Of a DNA stretch of 64,000 nucleotides, positions 40,330 through 48,772 are shown piece after piece. Location of the stretch: assembly GCF_018829635.1 (NCBI RefSeq), contig NZ_JAHKKG010000003.1:682001-746000 (forward strand), written 5' to 3'. Positions within the stretch are counted from its first letter, which is position 1; each line of letters begins with the position of its first letter. The notes under the pieces were generated by a model. The model made no database searches. It saw only the letters and a list, made by a program, of their open reading frames with translations, and had not been told where the DNA came from. The position numbers and the translations under genes were made by a program. Source of the DNA: Paractinoplanes bogorensis. Lineage in GTDB: Bacteria > Actinomycetota > Actinomycetes > Mycobacteriales > Micromonosporaceae.

Positions 40330-40335
40330 TATTCA
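40330..40335 (+). promoter_or_regulatory. -10 element for a probable leaderless mRNA
   Basis: TATTCA ends 6 bases before ATG 40342, and no Shine-Dalgarno lies between. No good -35 is seen. Confidence 0.35.
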
Positions 40336-40341
40336 GACCTT

Positions 40342-40986
40342 ATGAATCGCCTTCTCGCCGTCGCCGTGGTGCCGGTTCTCCTGCTGGGCGCTTGTTCGTC
40401 TTCGTCGGGCTCCTCCGACGCGGGTCCGCCCGCGTCGAGCTCGCCGGCGCCGGCTTCCGGTGACGCCGGGGCCGGGCCTGCGCCCACCACCTCTTCGCCC
40501 GCCACCTCGTCGCCCGCCACCTCGTCGCCATCACCCGGTGCGAGTGGCCGGGCCATGGCGCGCTGTCACACCGCCGACCTGAGCATCACCCCGGGTGAGG
40601 GCGGAGCCGCCGCGGGCACGCACTCGGTCAACCTGGTCTTCACCAACAAAACCTCCAAAACCTGTTCCCTGTACGGATATCCGGGCGTCTCCTGGGTCAC
40701 CGGCGACAACGGCACACAGGTCAATTCGGCGTTCGCCCGTGAGTCCGGTGATTCGGGAAAGGCGACCATCACCCTGCGCGCCGGCGGGAAGGCGTACGCG
40801 CTGCTGCTGTGGCCGTACTACGCCAACTACGACTCCGCTCAGTGCAAGCCGGTCGAGGTGCGCGGTTACCGCATCTATCCGCCCGACGAGACGGCCGCCG
40901 TCTTCGTCAGCGATCCGCAGACGGTCTGCTCGGCCAAGGGCGTCGGCGCGGGCCGGGTGCACCCCGTTTCCCGTGCGGCCGGCTGA
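40342..40986 (+). CDS. DUF4232 lipoprotein
   Basis: 214 residues. Lipobox LLGAC with Cys at about 17, then a Ser/Pro/Ala linker to about residue 75. DUF4232 domain follows: CHTADLSITPG, HSVNLVFTNKTSKTCSLYGYPGVSWV, and the C-terminal CKPVEVRGYRIYPP. It is anchored on the outer face of the membrane. The function of the family is unknown. The absence of an RBS and a -10-like TATTCA six bases upstream suggest leaderless translation. Confidence 0.85.
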   Translation: MNRLLAVAVVPVLLLGACSSSSGSSDAGPPASSSPAPASGDAGAGPAPTTSSPATSSPATSSPSPGASGRAMARCHTADLSITPGEGGAAAGTHSVNLVFTNKTSKTCSLYGYPGVSWVTGDNGTQVNSAFARESGDSGKATITLRAGGKAYALLLWPYYANYDSAQCKPVEVRGYRIYPPDETAAVFVSDPQTVCSAKGVGAGRVHPVSRAAG

Positions 40987-41064
40987 CTTCGTTTCCCGGC
41001 TCCCAGATTACCGTCAGGTTAAACACAGCATGCATTCTGGCCTGCGAAAACAGAACGTGTAGTC

Positions 41065-41092
41065 CGTTCGTACCATCCGATGGGGACGAACG
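41065..41092. repeat. Imperfect 10-bp inverted repeat upstream of the DUF3455 gene
   Basis: CGTTCGTACC (41065-41074) and GGGACGAACG (41083-41092) pair with one mismatch and an 8-base loop. It lies 78 bp after the DUF4232 stop and 98 bp before the next start, so it could be a terminator or an operator. Confidence 0.5.
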
Positions 41093-41190
41093 TACCTCAT
41101 CGATGTTGATCTAGATCTGCGCGCGACGGAGATCCGTGTCAGCGGTCGAAGGGGCGACGCTCATCGCCCCCAGACGAGGAGAGACCTCAC

Positions 41191-41778
41191 ATGCTGAACA
41201 CGAAGCGTTCCCGGGTCCGCGCCGCCGCCGGAGTGGGGATGGCGGCCGTGGTCGCCACCGTCGGTGCCGTGACCTTCAACGCCTCAGCCGCGGAGCGGGT
41301 CCCGGCGGCCCCGGCCGCCGTCGGTGCCGACGCCCGCGCGGTCTCCATCCCTGGCATCGCCCCGGAGATCAAGCCCCCGGACGGCTCCAAGCCGATCGGC
41401 GCCTACATCGTCACCAACGGCACCCAGAACTACAAGTGTGACCCGGCCACCCTGACGTTCGAGAAGACCTCCACACCCGAAGCTCAGCTGATCGGCACCG
41501 GCGGCCGCCTGCACCATTTCGGTGGCCCGACGTGGGAGTCCCTGCGCGACGGCTCCAAGGTGACCGCCAAGAAGGCCGGCGAGAAGGCGCGTCAGGGCAC
41601 CATCGCCGAACTGCTTCTCAAGGTCGAACAGCCCACCACCGGTAACGGCGTGCTGAGCAAGGCCACCTACATCAACCGCCTGCTCACCTCGGGTGGCGTG
41701 GCCCCCACCACCCCGTGCAAGACGGGCGACGTCGCCTCGGTCAAGTACGGCGCCGTCTACGTCTTCTGGACCAACTGA
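41191..41778 (+). CDS. Secreted DUF3455 protein
   Basis: 195 residues from ATG 41191 (GAGGAGAG upstream). Signal peptide (KRSRVR, then hydrophobic, ending NASAA). DUF3455 landmarks: GAYIVTNGTQNYKCD, HHFGGPTWESLRDGSKV, and VKYGAVYVFW at the end. Domain function unknown. It is followed by a strong terminator. Confidence 0.85.
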   Translation: MLNTKRSRVRAAAGVGMAAVVATVGAVTFNASAAERVPAAPAAVGADARAVSIPGIAPEIKPPDGSKPIGAYIVTNGTQNYKCDPATLTFEKTSTPEAQLIGTGGRLHHFGGPTWESLRDGSKVTAKKAGEKARQGTIAELLLKVEQPTTGNGVLSKATYINRLLTSGGVAPTTPCKTGDVASVKYGAVYVFWTN

Positions 41779-41795
41779 CAACCGGACTCCCTTCC

Positions 41796-41823
41796 GGCGC
41801 CGGCCATCCCGATGGCCGGCGCC
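41796..41823 (+). terminator. Terminator of the DUF3455 gene
   Basis: Perfect 12-bp stem (41796-41807 with 41812-41823) and a CCCG loop, 17 bp after the stop codon. Confidence 0.75.
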
Positions 41824-41885
41824 CGGGCGGGGACCACGACCGGCGCCGCCAGTTCGCCGGCCTGCTCCAGGGCCTGGCCGTCGGC

Positions 41886-43109
41886 ATGGGCATCAACCTC
41901 GCCACCGACGACTTCGGCCATCGGGGCTGGGCCGCCGCCTCGGCCGCGGCCGCCGTGCTGGCCACGAGCGCATGGATCCGCTCGCTCCACGTCCAGGCGC
42001 CCCTTCGCCGCTACGCCCTGCACGTCCTGCTGATCGCGGCACTCGTCCTTTCCGTCGCCGTGAGCGTGACGCCCGGCTCGTGGGCCGGACCGCTCCTGCT
42101 GGCGACATGCGCGATCGTCGCCACGGCCGTCCTGCTGCCCACGGCGTTGTCGGCCGCGGCCCGCCTGCTCGGCGGCGTCGCGCTGGTCGGCGCGGGCGAG
42201 GCGTTGCTGGTCGCCGCGTTCACCTCACAAGACTCCGCGGGTGCCGCCGCGCGGGCGGTCGCCATCGCTCTCGTGCTCGTCGGCGGCACCGTGGTCGTCG
42301 TGCTCGGCATATCCCGGATGTTCGCCGGCCGCGTCACCGCCGGCGTCGTCCTGACGGGTGCCGGGACGGCCGCCACGACCAGCGCGGCGCTGCTGATGCA
42401 GGCCGACATGGCCGCCGGTGTCGCGGTGTGGGTCGACGTCCTGTTCGGCCTGGCCGGCTGCCTGCTGGCGGGCCTCGGCGTGGCCAAGGTGCTGGGATCC
42501 GAGCGGATCGCCGGTCTCAGCGCCGTCGGCTTCGGTGCCGCGTGCTGCATCCTCGTCCTGTCGCGCCTGATGGTCCGGTTGACCGGTCATTGGCGGATGC
42601 GGGACGTGGACGACGAGCGGTCGGCGATCCTGCTGTTCGTCGCGTTCGTCGTTCTCGGTGTCATCACCGTCTCGTGGGGAGCGGCCAAGCTGGTCGAGAT
42701 CCCCTACCTGGCCGGCGCCACGCTGACCGGACTGGGCGCACTCCTGCTCACGGCGGCCACGGTGACCTGGATCCGGACCGACGGCGGTGACGTCATGGGA
42801 TTCGCCCTGGTCCTGAGCTGGGGCGCGGCCCTGGTCGTGCTCGGTCTGGCCCGGCTCGCCAACCGGCGCGGAGCGGCCGCCGCCGTCGGCATCGCGGCCG
42901 GCGCGATCCTGGTCATCTGGGCCGTGACCGGCCTGGTCGGCGACAACGACTCGACCATGCCGGCGGTCGTTCTGGCCGGCGGGTCGGCCGCCCTGCTGTG
43001 GGGCGTGGCCGAGTTGCGGGCCGCCGGTCTGCTGACCCGCCCGCGATCCTTGCTGCGGCGTCTGGTCCGCGAACCCGAGGACGCCCCGGTCGACCCCGGG
43101 CCGGGGTGA
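41886..43109 (+). CDS. Polytopic membrane protein, unknown; start uncertain
   Basis: 407 residues from ATG 41886. The frame is open upstream to a GTG at 41715, and the residues just before 41886 (RRQFAGLLQGLAVG) also look protein-like. No other ATG/GTG/TTG is available and no RBS is clear. The protein is almost entirely hydrophobic, about 12 helices, with small-residue-rich segments such as VAIALVLVGGTVVVVLGIS and VLSWGAALVVLGLARLA. The C-terminus is cytosolic and charged (SLLRRLVREPEDAP). I recognise no family. It ends 4 bp before a convergent gene. Confidence 0.6.
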   Translation: MGINLATDDFGHRGWAAASAAAAVLATSAWIRSLHVQAPLRRYALHVLLIAALVLSVAVSVTPGSWAGPLLLATCAIVATAVLLPTALSAAARLLGGVALVGAGEALLVAAFTSQDSAGAAARAVAIALVLVGGTVVVVLGISRMFAGRVTAGVVLTGAGTAATTSAALLMQADMAAGVAVWVDVLFGLAGCLLAGLGVAKVLGSERIAGLSAVGFGAACCILVLSRLMVRLTGHWRMRDVDDERSAILLFVAFVVLGVITVSWGAAKLVEIPYLAGATLTGLGALLLTAATVTWIRTDGGDVMGFALVLSWGAALVVLGLARLANRRGAAAAVGIAAGAILVIWAVTGLVGDNDSTMPAVVLAGGSAALLWGVAELRAAGLLTRPRSLLRRLVREPEDAPVDPGPG

Positions 43110-43113
43110 CGGC

Positions 43114-43806
43114 TCACCAGGCGACGGTGCGGCCCTGGTAGTCCAGGAACTGCAGACCGCCGTGGCCGCGCTGGGCGTCGATCGTGGTGACCAGCTTGGG
43201 GATGCTCTCGTCGATCGTCAGCGCGGCATCCGCCCCGCCGAGGTCGGTCTTGACCCAGCCGGGCGCGGTGAGCAGCAGGGTGCGCGGGTCGTCCCGGTGG
43301 CGGGCCGCGTAGCTGCGCATCAGCTGGTTGAGGGCCGACTTGCTGGCCCGGTAGATCTCGAAACCGCCGCGCTCGTTGTTGGCGACGCTGCCCTGCCCGG
43401 ACGACATGATCGCGATGGTGCCGTCGGCGGGAACCAGGTCGCCCAGCGTCTCGATCACGCGCATCGGGCTCAGCGCGTTGGTCACCATCAGCCGGGTGAA
43501 CTCGTCGGTCGTCACGTCCGCGGCCGTCTCCGCAGGGCCGTTGGTCACGCCCGCGTTGACGAACAGCAGGTCGAATTCGCGGCCGCCGAGCCGCTCGCGA
43601 AGAGCCCGCACCTGCTCGGGCTCGGTGATGTCGACATGCTCGATCTCGAGGCGGTCGTTCACCAGGTCGTGCAGGTCGGTGCGGCCCGTCCCGCGGACGG
43701 TCGCCACCACCCGGGATCCCCGGTCCAGATATTCCGCCGCGAGGGCCCGGCCGAGCCCACGCGAGGCGCCGATGAGCAGAACCGAGCCGTTGATCGATTT
43801 CGTCAC
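43114..43806 (-). CDS. SDR family oxidoreductase
   Basis: 230 residues from GTG 43806. LLIGASRGLG nucleotide-binding loop, D of VDITEPEQV, NAGVTNG, MSSGQGSVAN with the catalytic serine, and YRASKSALN. It resembles carbonyl reductases of the sniffer/C-factor group. It is cytosolic and stands alone between convergent and divergent neighbours. Substrate unknown. Confidence 0.88.
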   Translation of the reverse strand: MTKSINGSVLLIGASRGLGRALAAEYLDRGSRVVATVRGTGRTDLHDLVNDRLEIEHVDITEPEQVRALRERLGGREFDLLFVNAGVTNGPAETAADVTTDEFTRLMVTNALSPMRVIETLGDLVPADGTIAIMSSGQGSVANNERGGFEIYRASKSALNQLMRSYAARHRDDPRTLLLTAPGWVKTDLGGADAALTIDESIPKLVTTIDAQRGHGGLQFLDYQGRTVAW

Positions 43807-43962
43807 CTGACCATGGTGACCCGTCCGCGCGCGATCAAACGGAGACCGGCGAAATGGGGCGGCCGAGCGCGGTGGCCGAGCGCGTTCCGAGCGCGGGCGG
43901 TGGCGGTTCCAGGGCCTCGTAAGTCGGTGGTCGAGGCGAGCTCGCGGTGGTCCAATGTCCGG

Positions 43963-44946
43963 ATGATCGAGACGGCGGAGACGACGGCGCGCCTGCGCGC
44001 ACACGGCGAGCTGACGGCGGCTGAGGAGGGTGATGAGCTGCTGTCAGTTTCGGTCGGGCCGGACGGCGAGGCGGTGGCCCTCTGGTCCGCGAAGGCCGAC
44101 CGGGAGGCGTTGAGCGCGGTCACGGTCCAGCCGGGGTTCGCGACGTTCCCCGACGCGCGAGCGGCCCGTCCGGCGCCGGCCCGGGTCACCGTGCACTCGC
44201 CGGGGCTCGACCGCGTTGTCCGGATCAGTGACCTGCCGCTGGCCCACGCGACCGCGCAGCCGCTGCCGGACGGCCGCGTGCTGGTGGTCGCCGCCCGGTG
44301 CCGCTGGCGGCCGGAAGGCGCGGACCGCAACGCGATCGTCTACGACGCGGACGGCACTGTGGTCGCCGAGCACACCTTCGGCGACGGTATCGAGGACGTG
44401 TTCACGACCCCCTCCGGAGATGCGTGGGCCGGCTATTTCGACGAGGGTGTCGTCGGTAACTACGGGTGGGGCAGTGCACCCGGACCGGAGCCGATCGGCC
44501 AGTGCGGGCTGATCCGTTTCGGACCGGACGGTGAGCCGGACTGGCGGTTCCCGATGGATGACGCGCCCGGCATCACCGACTGCTATGCCCTCAACGTGAC
44601 CGGCGAGACGGCGTGGGCCTGCTACTACACCGATTTCCCGCTGGTGCGCGTCGAAGGCGGTCAGGTCACCGTCTGGCGCAACGGACTGGTCCGGGGAGCT
44701 CTCAGCCTGATCGTGGACGGCGACCGTGTCGGCTTGTACGGCGGCTACGACTCGGGCGCGGGCCGGCTGGTGATCGGGCAGGTGAGCGAGGGCGGTGGCG
44801 AGTTGACGGAGACCGGGCGTCATCGGCTGACGCTCCCCGGCGGCGAACCCCTGCCCGACCGCATCCGCACGGTCGGGCGTGGGGCTGCCCTGCACGTCTT
44901 CCACGGCACCACCTGGTACCGGCTGTCGCTCGACGAAACAAAGTAG
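43963..44946 (+). CDS. Hypothetical protein, possible beta-propeller
   Basis: 327 residues from ATG 43963. No signal peptide or membrane helix. Repeated short beta-strand blocks with aspartate turns (AIVYDADGTVVAEH, LIRFGPDGEPDWRF, VRVEGGQVTVWRNG, SLIVDGDRVGLYGG) suggest a propeller. Similar unnamed proteins occur in actinobacteria. The last five codons plus the stop are duplicated in tandem immediately after it. Confidence 0.6.
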   Translation: MIETAETTARLRAHGELTAAEEGDELLSVSVGPDGEAVALWSAKADREALSAVTVQPGFATFPDARAARPAPARVTVHSPGLDRVVRISDLPLAHATAQPLPDGRVLVVAARCRWRPEGADRNAIVYDADGTVVAEHTFGDGIEDVFTTPSGDAWAGYFDEGVVGNYGWGSAPGPEPIGQCGLIRFGPDGEPDWRFPMDDAPGITDCYALNVTGETAWACYYTDFPLVRVEGGQVTVWRNGLVRGALSLIVDGDRVGLYGGYDSGAGRLVIGQVSEGGGELTETGRHRLTLPGGEPLPDRIRTVGRGAALHVFHGTTWYRLSLDETK

Positions 44947-44964
44947 CTCGACGAAACAAAGTAG
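44929..44964 (+). repeat. Perfect 18-bp tandem duplication across a stop codon
   Basis: Two identical 18-bp units (44929-44946 and 44947-44964), each coding LDETK then TAG in the same frame. The second unit provides a backup stop. Confidence 0.95.
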
Positions 44965-44982
44965 AGAGCGACCCGGCGCGGG

Positions 44983-45711
44983 TCAGTCGGTGATGTGGGC
45001 GGCCGCGGCCAGGATCGCGTCGATCGAGGCCTGCGGCTGCGACACCATCGACACGTGTGAGGCGGACACGTCGGTGATCTTCGCGCCGGCCCGTTCGGCC
45101 ATCGAGCGTTGCGTCCCGGCCGGGATCACCCGGTCTTCGGTGCCGACGACGGCCCAGCTCGGCAGCGTCTTCCAGGCCGCGCCGGGCGACGGCGTCGTGT
45201 TGGCGCTCAACGTGATCGGCCGCTGCCCGGCCGCGATCAGCCAGCGGTCGGACGCCGGCAGGTCCTGCGCGAACGAGTTGTGCACGGTGTCGGGCTTGAG
45301 GAAGGCTTCGGCGTCGCCCTCGGGCGCCCCCGGATAGCCGGCGATGTCGAAGACCGTGGTCGGGTCGGGCACGTCGAACGCCGACCCCGAGCCGCCGAGG
45401 ATCTGGAAGACCGTCTCGCCCTCGTCGGGCACGAACGCGTCCACATAGACCAGCGCGCGCACGTCACCGCCGCCGGTGGCCGCGTTGGTGATGACGAAGC
45501 CGCCGTACGAGTGGCCGGCCAGCACGACCGGCCCGCTGGTGCGCTGGGCCAGGAACGAGGAGACGTACGCGGCGTCGGTGGCCGGACCGCGCAGCAGGTT
45601 GGTCGGGGCGAGCACGGTGAATCCCTGGTCCTGCAGGGTGGTGGCGACGGCGTTCCAGCTCGACGCGTCGGCCCACGCCCCGTGCACCAGGACGATGGTT
45701 GGTCTCGGCAT
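44983..45711 (-). CDS. Alpha/beta hydrolase (EstC/methylesterase-like)
   Basis: 242 residues from ATG 45711. The start TIVLVHGAWADASSWN, nucleophile in LAGHSYGGF, acid in VGTEDRVIP, and histidine in ASHVSMVSQP match the group of small alpha/beta hydrolases related to EstC and plant methylesterases. Cytosolic. It begins 23 bp after the histidine kinase stop, so it may be the last gene of that unit. Confidence 0.85.
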   Translation of the reverse strand: MPRPTIVLVHGAWADASSWNAVATTLQDQGFTVLAPTNLLRGPATDAAYVSSFLAQRTSGPVVLAGHSYGGFVITNAATGGGDVRALVYVDAFVPDEGETVFQILGGSGSAFDVPDPTTVFDIAGYPGAPEGDAEAFLKPDTVHNSFAQDLPASDRWLIAAGQRPITLSANTTPSPGAAWKTLPSWAVVGTEDRVIPAGTQRSMAERAGAKITDVSASHVSMVSQPQASIDAILAAAAHITD

Positions 45712-45734
45712 GACTGTCCCCCTGAAAGTCGTGA

Positions 45735-46940
45735 TCAGGGCCGATCGTAGGAGCCTGGGAGCGCTGCCACTACCACCCATCCGCCGCCCGGAGCCGGTCC
45801 GGCGGTGAGCTGCCCGCCGCCCTCCTGCAGGCGTTCGCGCAGCCCAGTGAGCCCGCGCCCGGTTCCCGAGAGTTCGAGGCGGGGTTGTCGCGGCGGGTCG
45901 TTTTCCACGCGTACGCGCAAAGAACGTTCCTCGGTCGTGACAAGCACCCGCACCGGTGCGCCGGGTGCGTGCCTCAGCGCGTTGGTCAGGCTCTCCTGCA
46001 CCACGCGGAAGGCCAGGTGCGCGACCGGCGCCGCCACGCCGGTGCGCTCGCCCTCGAAACGGCATGTCACGTCGAGTCCGCTGCGGGCCGCCCGCGTCAC
46101 GACCTCGTCGATCAGGGACAGATCGGGTCCGACGGCCTCGGAGCCGCCGAGAAGGTCGACCAGCCGCCGCAGATCGGCCTGCCCCTGCCGGGCCGACTCG
46201 GCGATCACCCCGAACGTCTCGCGGGCCCGCACCGGATCGCGCTCGACCAGCTGCTGCCCGGCCGCGGCCTGAATGATCATCACGCTGATCGCGTGGCCGA
46301 CGATGTCGTGCAGCTCGGCCGCGATCCGGGCCCGCTCGTGCCGCAGCGCCAGATCGGCGAACAGCTCCCGTTCCTCCTCCAGCTCCCGCCCGCGTTCGGC
46401 CAGTTCACGGGCCGTCTCGCGACGCAGCCGCAGCACCGTGCCGGCCAGGAACGCGGGCACACTGAACATGGCCAGCCCGATCAGACTGCCTTTGACGATC
46501 AAGGACAGGGTTCCCACGTACGCCACCAGGACCGCCCCGGTGATCCAAGCCGCACGGCCGCGGAACGCCAGGGCCGCGACGCCCGCCAGCAGCGCCATGA
46601 TCACGAGGGCCGGGTCAGGGAACCAGTCGTTCCCGGCGACCACGGCAGCCGCCAGCCACAGACCGCCACCCACGACCGCGACGAGCCGCGGATGCTCCCG
46701 CCACCACACCAGCGTCAGACCGGCCGCCGACAGCAGCACGGTGAGCGGACCCCACTGGCCGGCGACAGCCGTCGGCACCACGACGACCCCGGCGATCAGG
46801 ACCGCGATCAGCGCCTTCTCGATCACCGGCCGAGACCGGGACCGCATCAGCCGAGACCACATCAGCCGAGACCGGGACCGCATCAGCCGAGACCGGGACC
46901 GCATCAGCCGAGACCGGGACCGCATCGGGCGGGACCGCAT
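45735..46940 (-). CDS. Sensor histidine kinase (HisKA_3, NarX/DesK type)
   Basis: 401 residues from ATG 46940, whose A is shared with the TGA stop of the upstream kinase. The N-terminus is an arginine/serine repeat, MRSRSRL and variants, with six in-frame methionines from a minisatellite. About five helices follow (residues 40-170). The phospho-acceptor histidine (about residue 210) lies in ARIAAELHDIVGHAISV. The ATPase shows VVQESLTNALRHAP and GTGRGLTGLRERL. Likely partner: the divergent NarL-type regulator at 48773. Confidence 0.9.
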   Translation of the reverse strand: MRSRPMRSRSRLMRSRSRLMRSRSRLMWSRLMRSRSRPVIEKALIAVLIAGVVVVPTAVAGQWGPLTVLLSAAGLTLVWWREHPRLVAVVGGGLWLAAAVVAGNDWFPDPALVIMALLAGVAALAFRGRAAWITGAVLVAYVGTLSLIVKGSLIGLAMFSVPAFLAGTVLRLRRETARELAERGRELEEERELFADLALRHERARIAAELHDIVGHAISVMIIQAAAGQQLVERDPVRARETFGVIAESARQGQADLRRLVDLLGGSEAVGPDLSLIDEVVTRAARSGLDVTCRFEGERTGVAAPVAHLAFRVVQESLTNALRHAPGAPVRVLVTTEERSLRVRVENDPPRQPRLELSGTGRGLTGLRERLQEGGGQLTAGPAPGGGWVVVAALPGSYDRP

Positions 46941-46943
46941 CAG
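46830..46943 (-). repeat. 21-bp minisatellite on the junction of two kinase genes
   Basis: Units of the type CCGAGACCGGGACCGCATCAG (plus strand) start at 46830, 46866, 46887 and 46908, with 15-bp shortened units at 46851 and 46929. On the coding strand each full unit carries TGATG, the stop/start overlap of the two kinase genes. All units are multiples of three. Confidence 0.9.
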
Positions 46944-48082
46944 CCGAGACCGAGGCCGGCGACCGGCAGCTGGGCCACGACCCTGGCCCGGCCCCGGGTG
47001 ACCTTGGCGTCGACCGACCCGCCGAGCAGCCGGGCCCGCTCGCGAGCCCGGGTGACCGCGGCCCGCACCTCGCCACCCCGGCTGACCGAGCCGTGCACCC
47101 GGATCTCCAGCGCGTCGTTCTCGAACCGGATCGCCACCTCGAGCCCGCCCAGCGCCCCGACCAGGTATTCGACGATCCGGTAGGCCGACAGCTCCACCGT
47201 GGCCGGCAAGGATCGCGGGTCGCCGGTGACGGTCAGCCGGGCGCGCGGCGTGTGCTGCCGGGCCAGCAGCGCGTCGAGGTGCGCCACGGTCGGTGCCGGG
47301 GCCAGGTCGACCTCGCCCCCGCGCAGCAGCCCGACGATCTCGCGCATGTCGTCCATGGTCCGGCGGCTGTCCGTCTCGATCGTCTCGAGCAGCGCCCGGG
47401 CCTGCGCCGGAGGCAGCCCACCGGCCGACTCGGCGGCCCGGCTGAGCTGGTCGAGGCGTTCCTGCAACAGCCCGTCGAGCTGCCGCGACAGCCGGGCCCG
47501 GTCGTCGGCCACCATCAGCGCCGCCCGTTCGTCGCGCAGCTGCCGCAGTTCCTCGTCGCGGTGACGCAGTTGCCGGTTGAGCGCGGTCCGGTGCCGGGCC
47601 GCCCGGCCGACCCCGAACACGATGACCAGGACCGGCGCGGCCAGCACCATGGTGCCCGGTCCGGCCGAGGCGTCGACCACCAATACGGCCCAGCAGAGCA
47701 GCAGATTCAGACCGAGGACGGACCATGCCCTCGTACGGGAGGACATCAGCGCCCCGAGAAACGTCAGGACGAAGGCGAGCGGCAGACCGGCCCCGCAGCG
47801 GGTCACCCACCCGAAGATCAGGTCGTGCAGCACCATCACGCCGAGCGCGACGCCGGTGACGGCGAGAACGTTGCGCCGCCACCACAGCACCGGAACCGTG
47901 GCCGCGGCGAACAGCGGGACCATCCACACCGAATGCGACTCGATCGGGTGGGCGGCGGCACCGCGGGCGATCTCGCGGGCGAACTCCGTGTCGTCGGTCC
48001 GCACGTTGAAGACCATCAGGACGACGCCGAGCGCGGTGAGGCACCCCGCCACGAACCAGTCGATCCTCCGGATCCCGCTCAT
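46940..48082 (-). CDS. Degenerate histidine kinase-like sensor lacking the phospho-acceptor histidine
   Basis: 380 residues from ATG 48082. About five N-terminal helices, including FGWVTRCGAGLPLAF, then a coiled linker (RQLRHRDEELRQLRDERAAL). The dimerisation block reads DDRARLSRQLDGLLQERL: where HisKA_3 kinases have ELHD, this has QLDG. The ATPase N-box reads YRIVEYLVGALGG, without the conserved asparagine. A helix RRTMDDMREIVGLLRGGEVDL follows, as in real kinases. It is probably a regulatory partner for the true kinase next to it. Its N-terminus is clearly paralogous to the small membrane protein upstream. Confidence 0.8.
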   Translation of the reverse strand: MSGIRRIDWFVAGCLTALGVVLMVFNVRTDDTEFAREIARGAAAHPIESHSVWMVPLFAAATVPVLWWRRNVLAVTGVALGVMVLHDLIFGWVTRCGAGLPLAFVLTFLGALMSSRTRAWSVLGLNLLLCWAVLVVDASAGPGTMVLAAPVLVIVFGVGRAARHRTALNRQLRHRDEELRQLRDERAALMVADDRARLSRQLDGLLQERLDQLSRAAESAGGLPPAQARALLETIETDSRRTMDDMREIVGLLRGGEVDLAPAPTVAHLDALLARQHTPRARLTVTGDPRSLPATVELSAYRIVEYLVGALGGLEVAIRFENDALEIRVHGSVSRGGEVRAAVTRARERARLLGGSVDAKVTRGRARVVAQLPVAGLGLG

Positions 48083-48105
48083 CGCCGCACCCTTCCCGAG
48101 GAGAG

Positions 48106-48627
48106 TCAGACGGTCGCGTGCTCGGCGGCCGGCTGGACTGCGTGCTTCCGGGCACTTCGATTCTGGACCGCGAGACCGATGCCGTAGAAGAGGGCGGCCC
48201 CCGGAAGGGCGATCTCGAGACCGCTGGGCAGGCCGCCGATCGAGGAGTCCTGGGCCAGCACGAGCAGGATCACCGCGAGCACCCCGGCCAGCCCGATGGC
48301 CTGGTTCCGCAGGTTTCCGGCGAAGCGCGCCACCGCGTACGACAGAGCGAAGGCCAGCGGAAGCCCGGCCCCGCACCGGGTCACCCAGCCGAACGCTACG
48401 AGGTGCACCGCCATCGCGGCCACGGTTACCCCGACCACGGCCAGGATGTGCCGCCGTCGCCACAGGATCGGCACTGTGGTCAGCAGGAACACCGGCAGCA
48501 TGACCCAGGTGTTGGTGGACAGCGGGTGCACCAGCGATTCGTCGGCGATCCCCGAGATGTTCTCGACCATGAGCAGCACCCCGCCCACGGTGAGCAGCGT
48601 CGCCAGGATCCAGTCGGTCTTCTTCAT
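48106..48627 (-). CDS. Stand-alone membrane sensor paralogous to the degenerate kinase N-terminus
   Basis: 173 residues, about five helices and no catalytic domain. It aligns by eye with the first 150 residues of the next gene: DWILATLLTVGGVLLMV versus DWFVAGCLTALGVVLMV, and an identical FGWVTRCGAGLPLAF segment. It is first in a likely three- or four-gene unit (23-bp gap to the next gene). It may modulate the kinases by hetero-oligomerising through the membrane domain. Confidence 0.75.
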   Translation of the reverse strand: MKKTDWILATLLTVGGVLLMVENISGIADESLVHPLSTNTWVMLPVFLLTTVPILWRRRHILAVVGVTVAAMAVHLVAFGWVTRCGAGLPLAFALSYAVARFAGNLRNQAIGLAGVLAVILLVLAQDSSIGGLPSGLEIALPGAALFYGIGLAVQNRSARKHAVQPAAEHATV

Positions 48628-48772
48628 GGTGGGTTCCTCTCCACGTCTTCGATGCCGACGACATTAGGAACCCGGGCTCGTGGCCCTCGTCTGCCGCAAG
48701 GACGACTTCCGGCCGGGGCATCGTCCTCAGGGATGACCCCGGGGAGTAGTCCGGACCGGCAGAATCGCCTTT

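Noticed and set aside
46830-46943. CRISPR array or transposon end
   Set aside because: Units are contiguous with no spacers and lie on a coding junction; it is a minisatellite.
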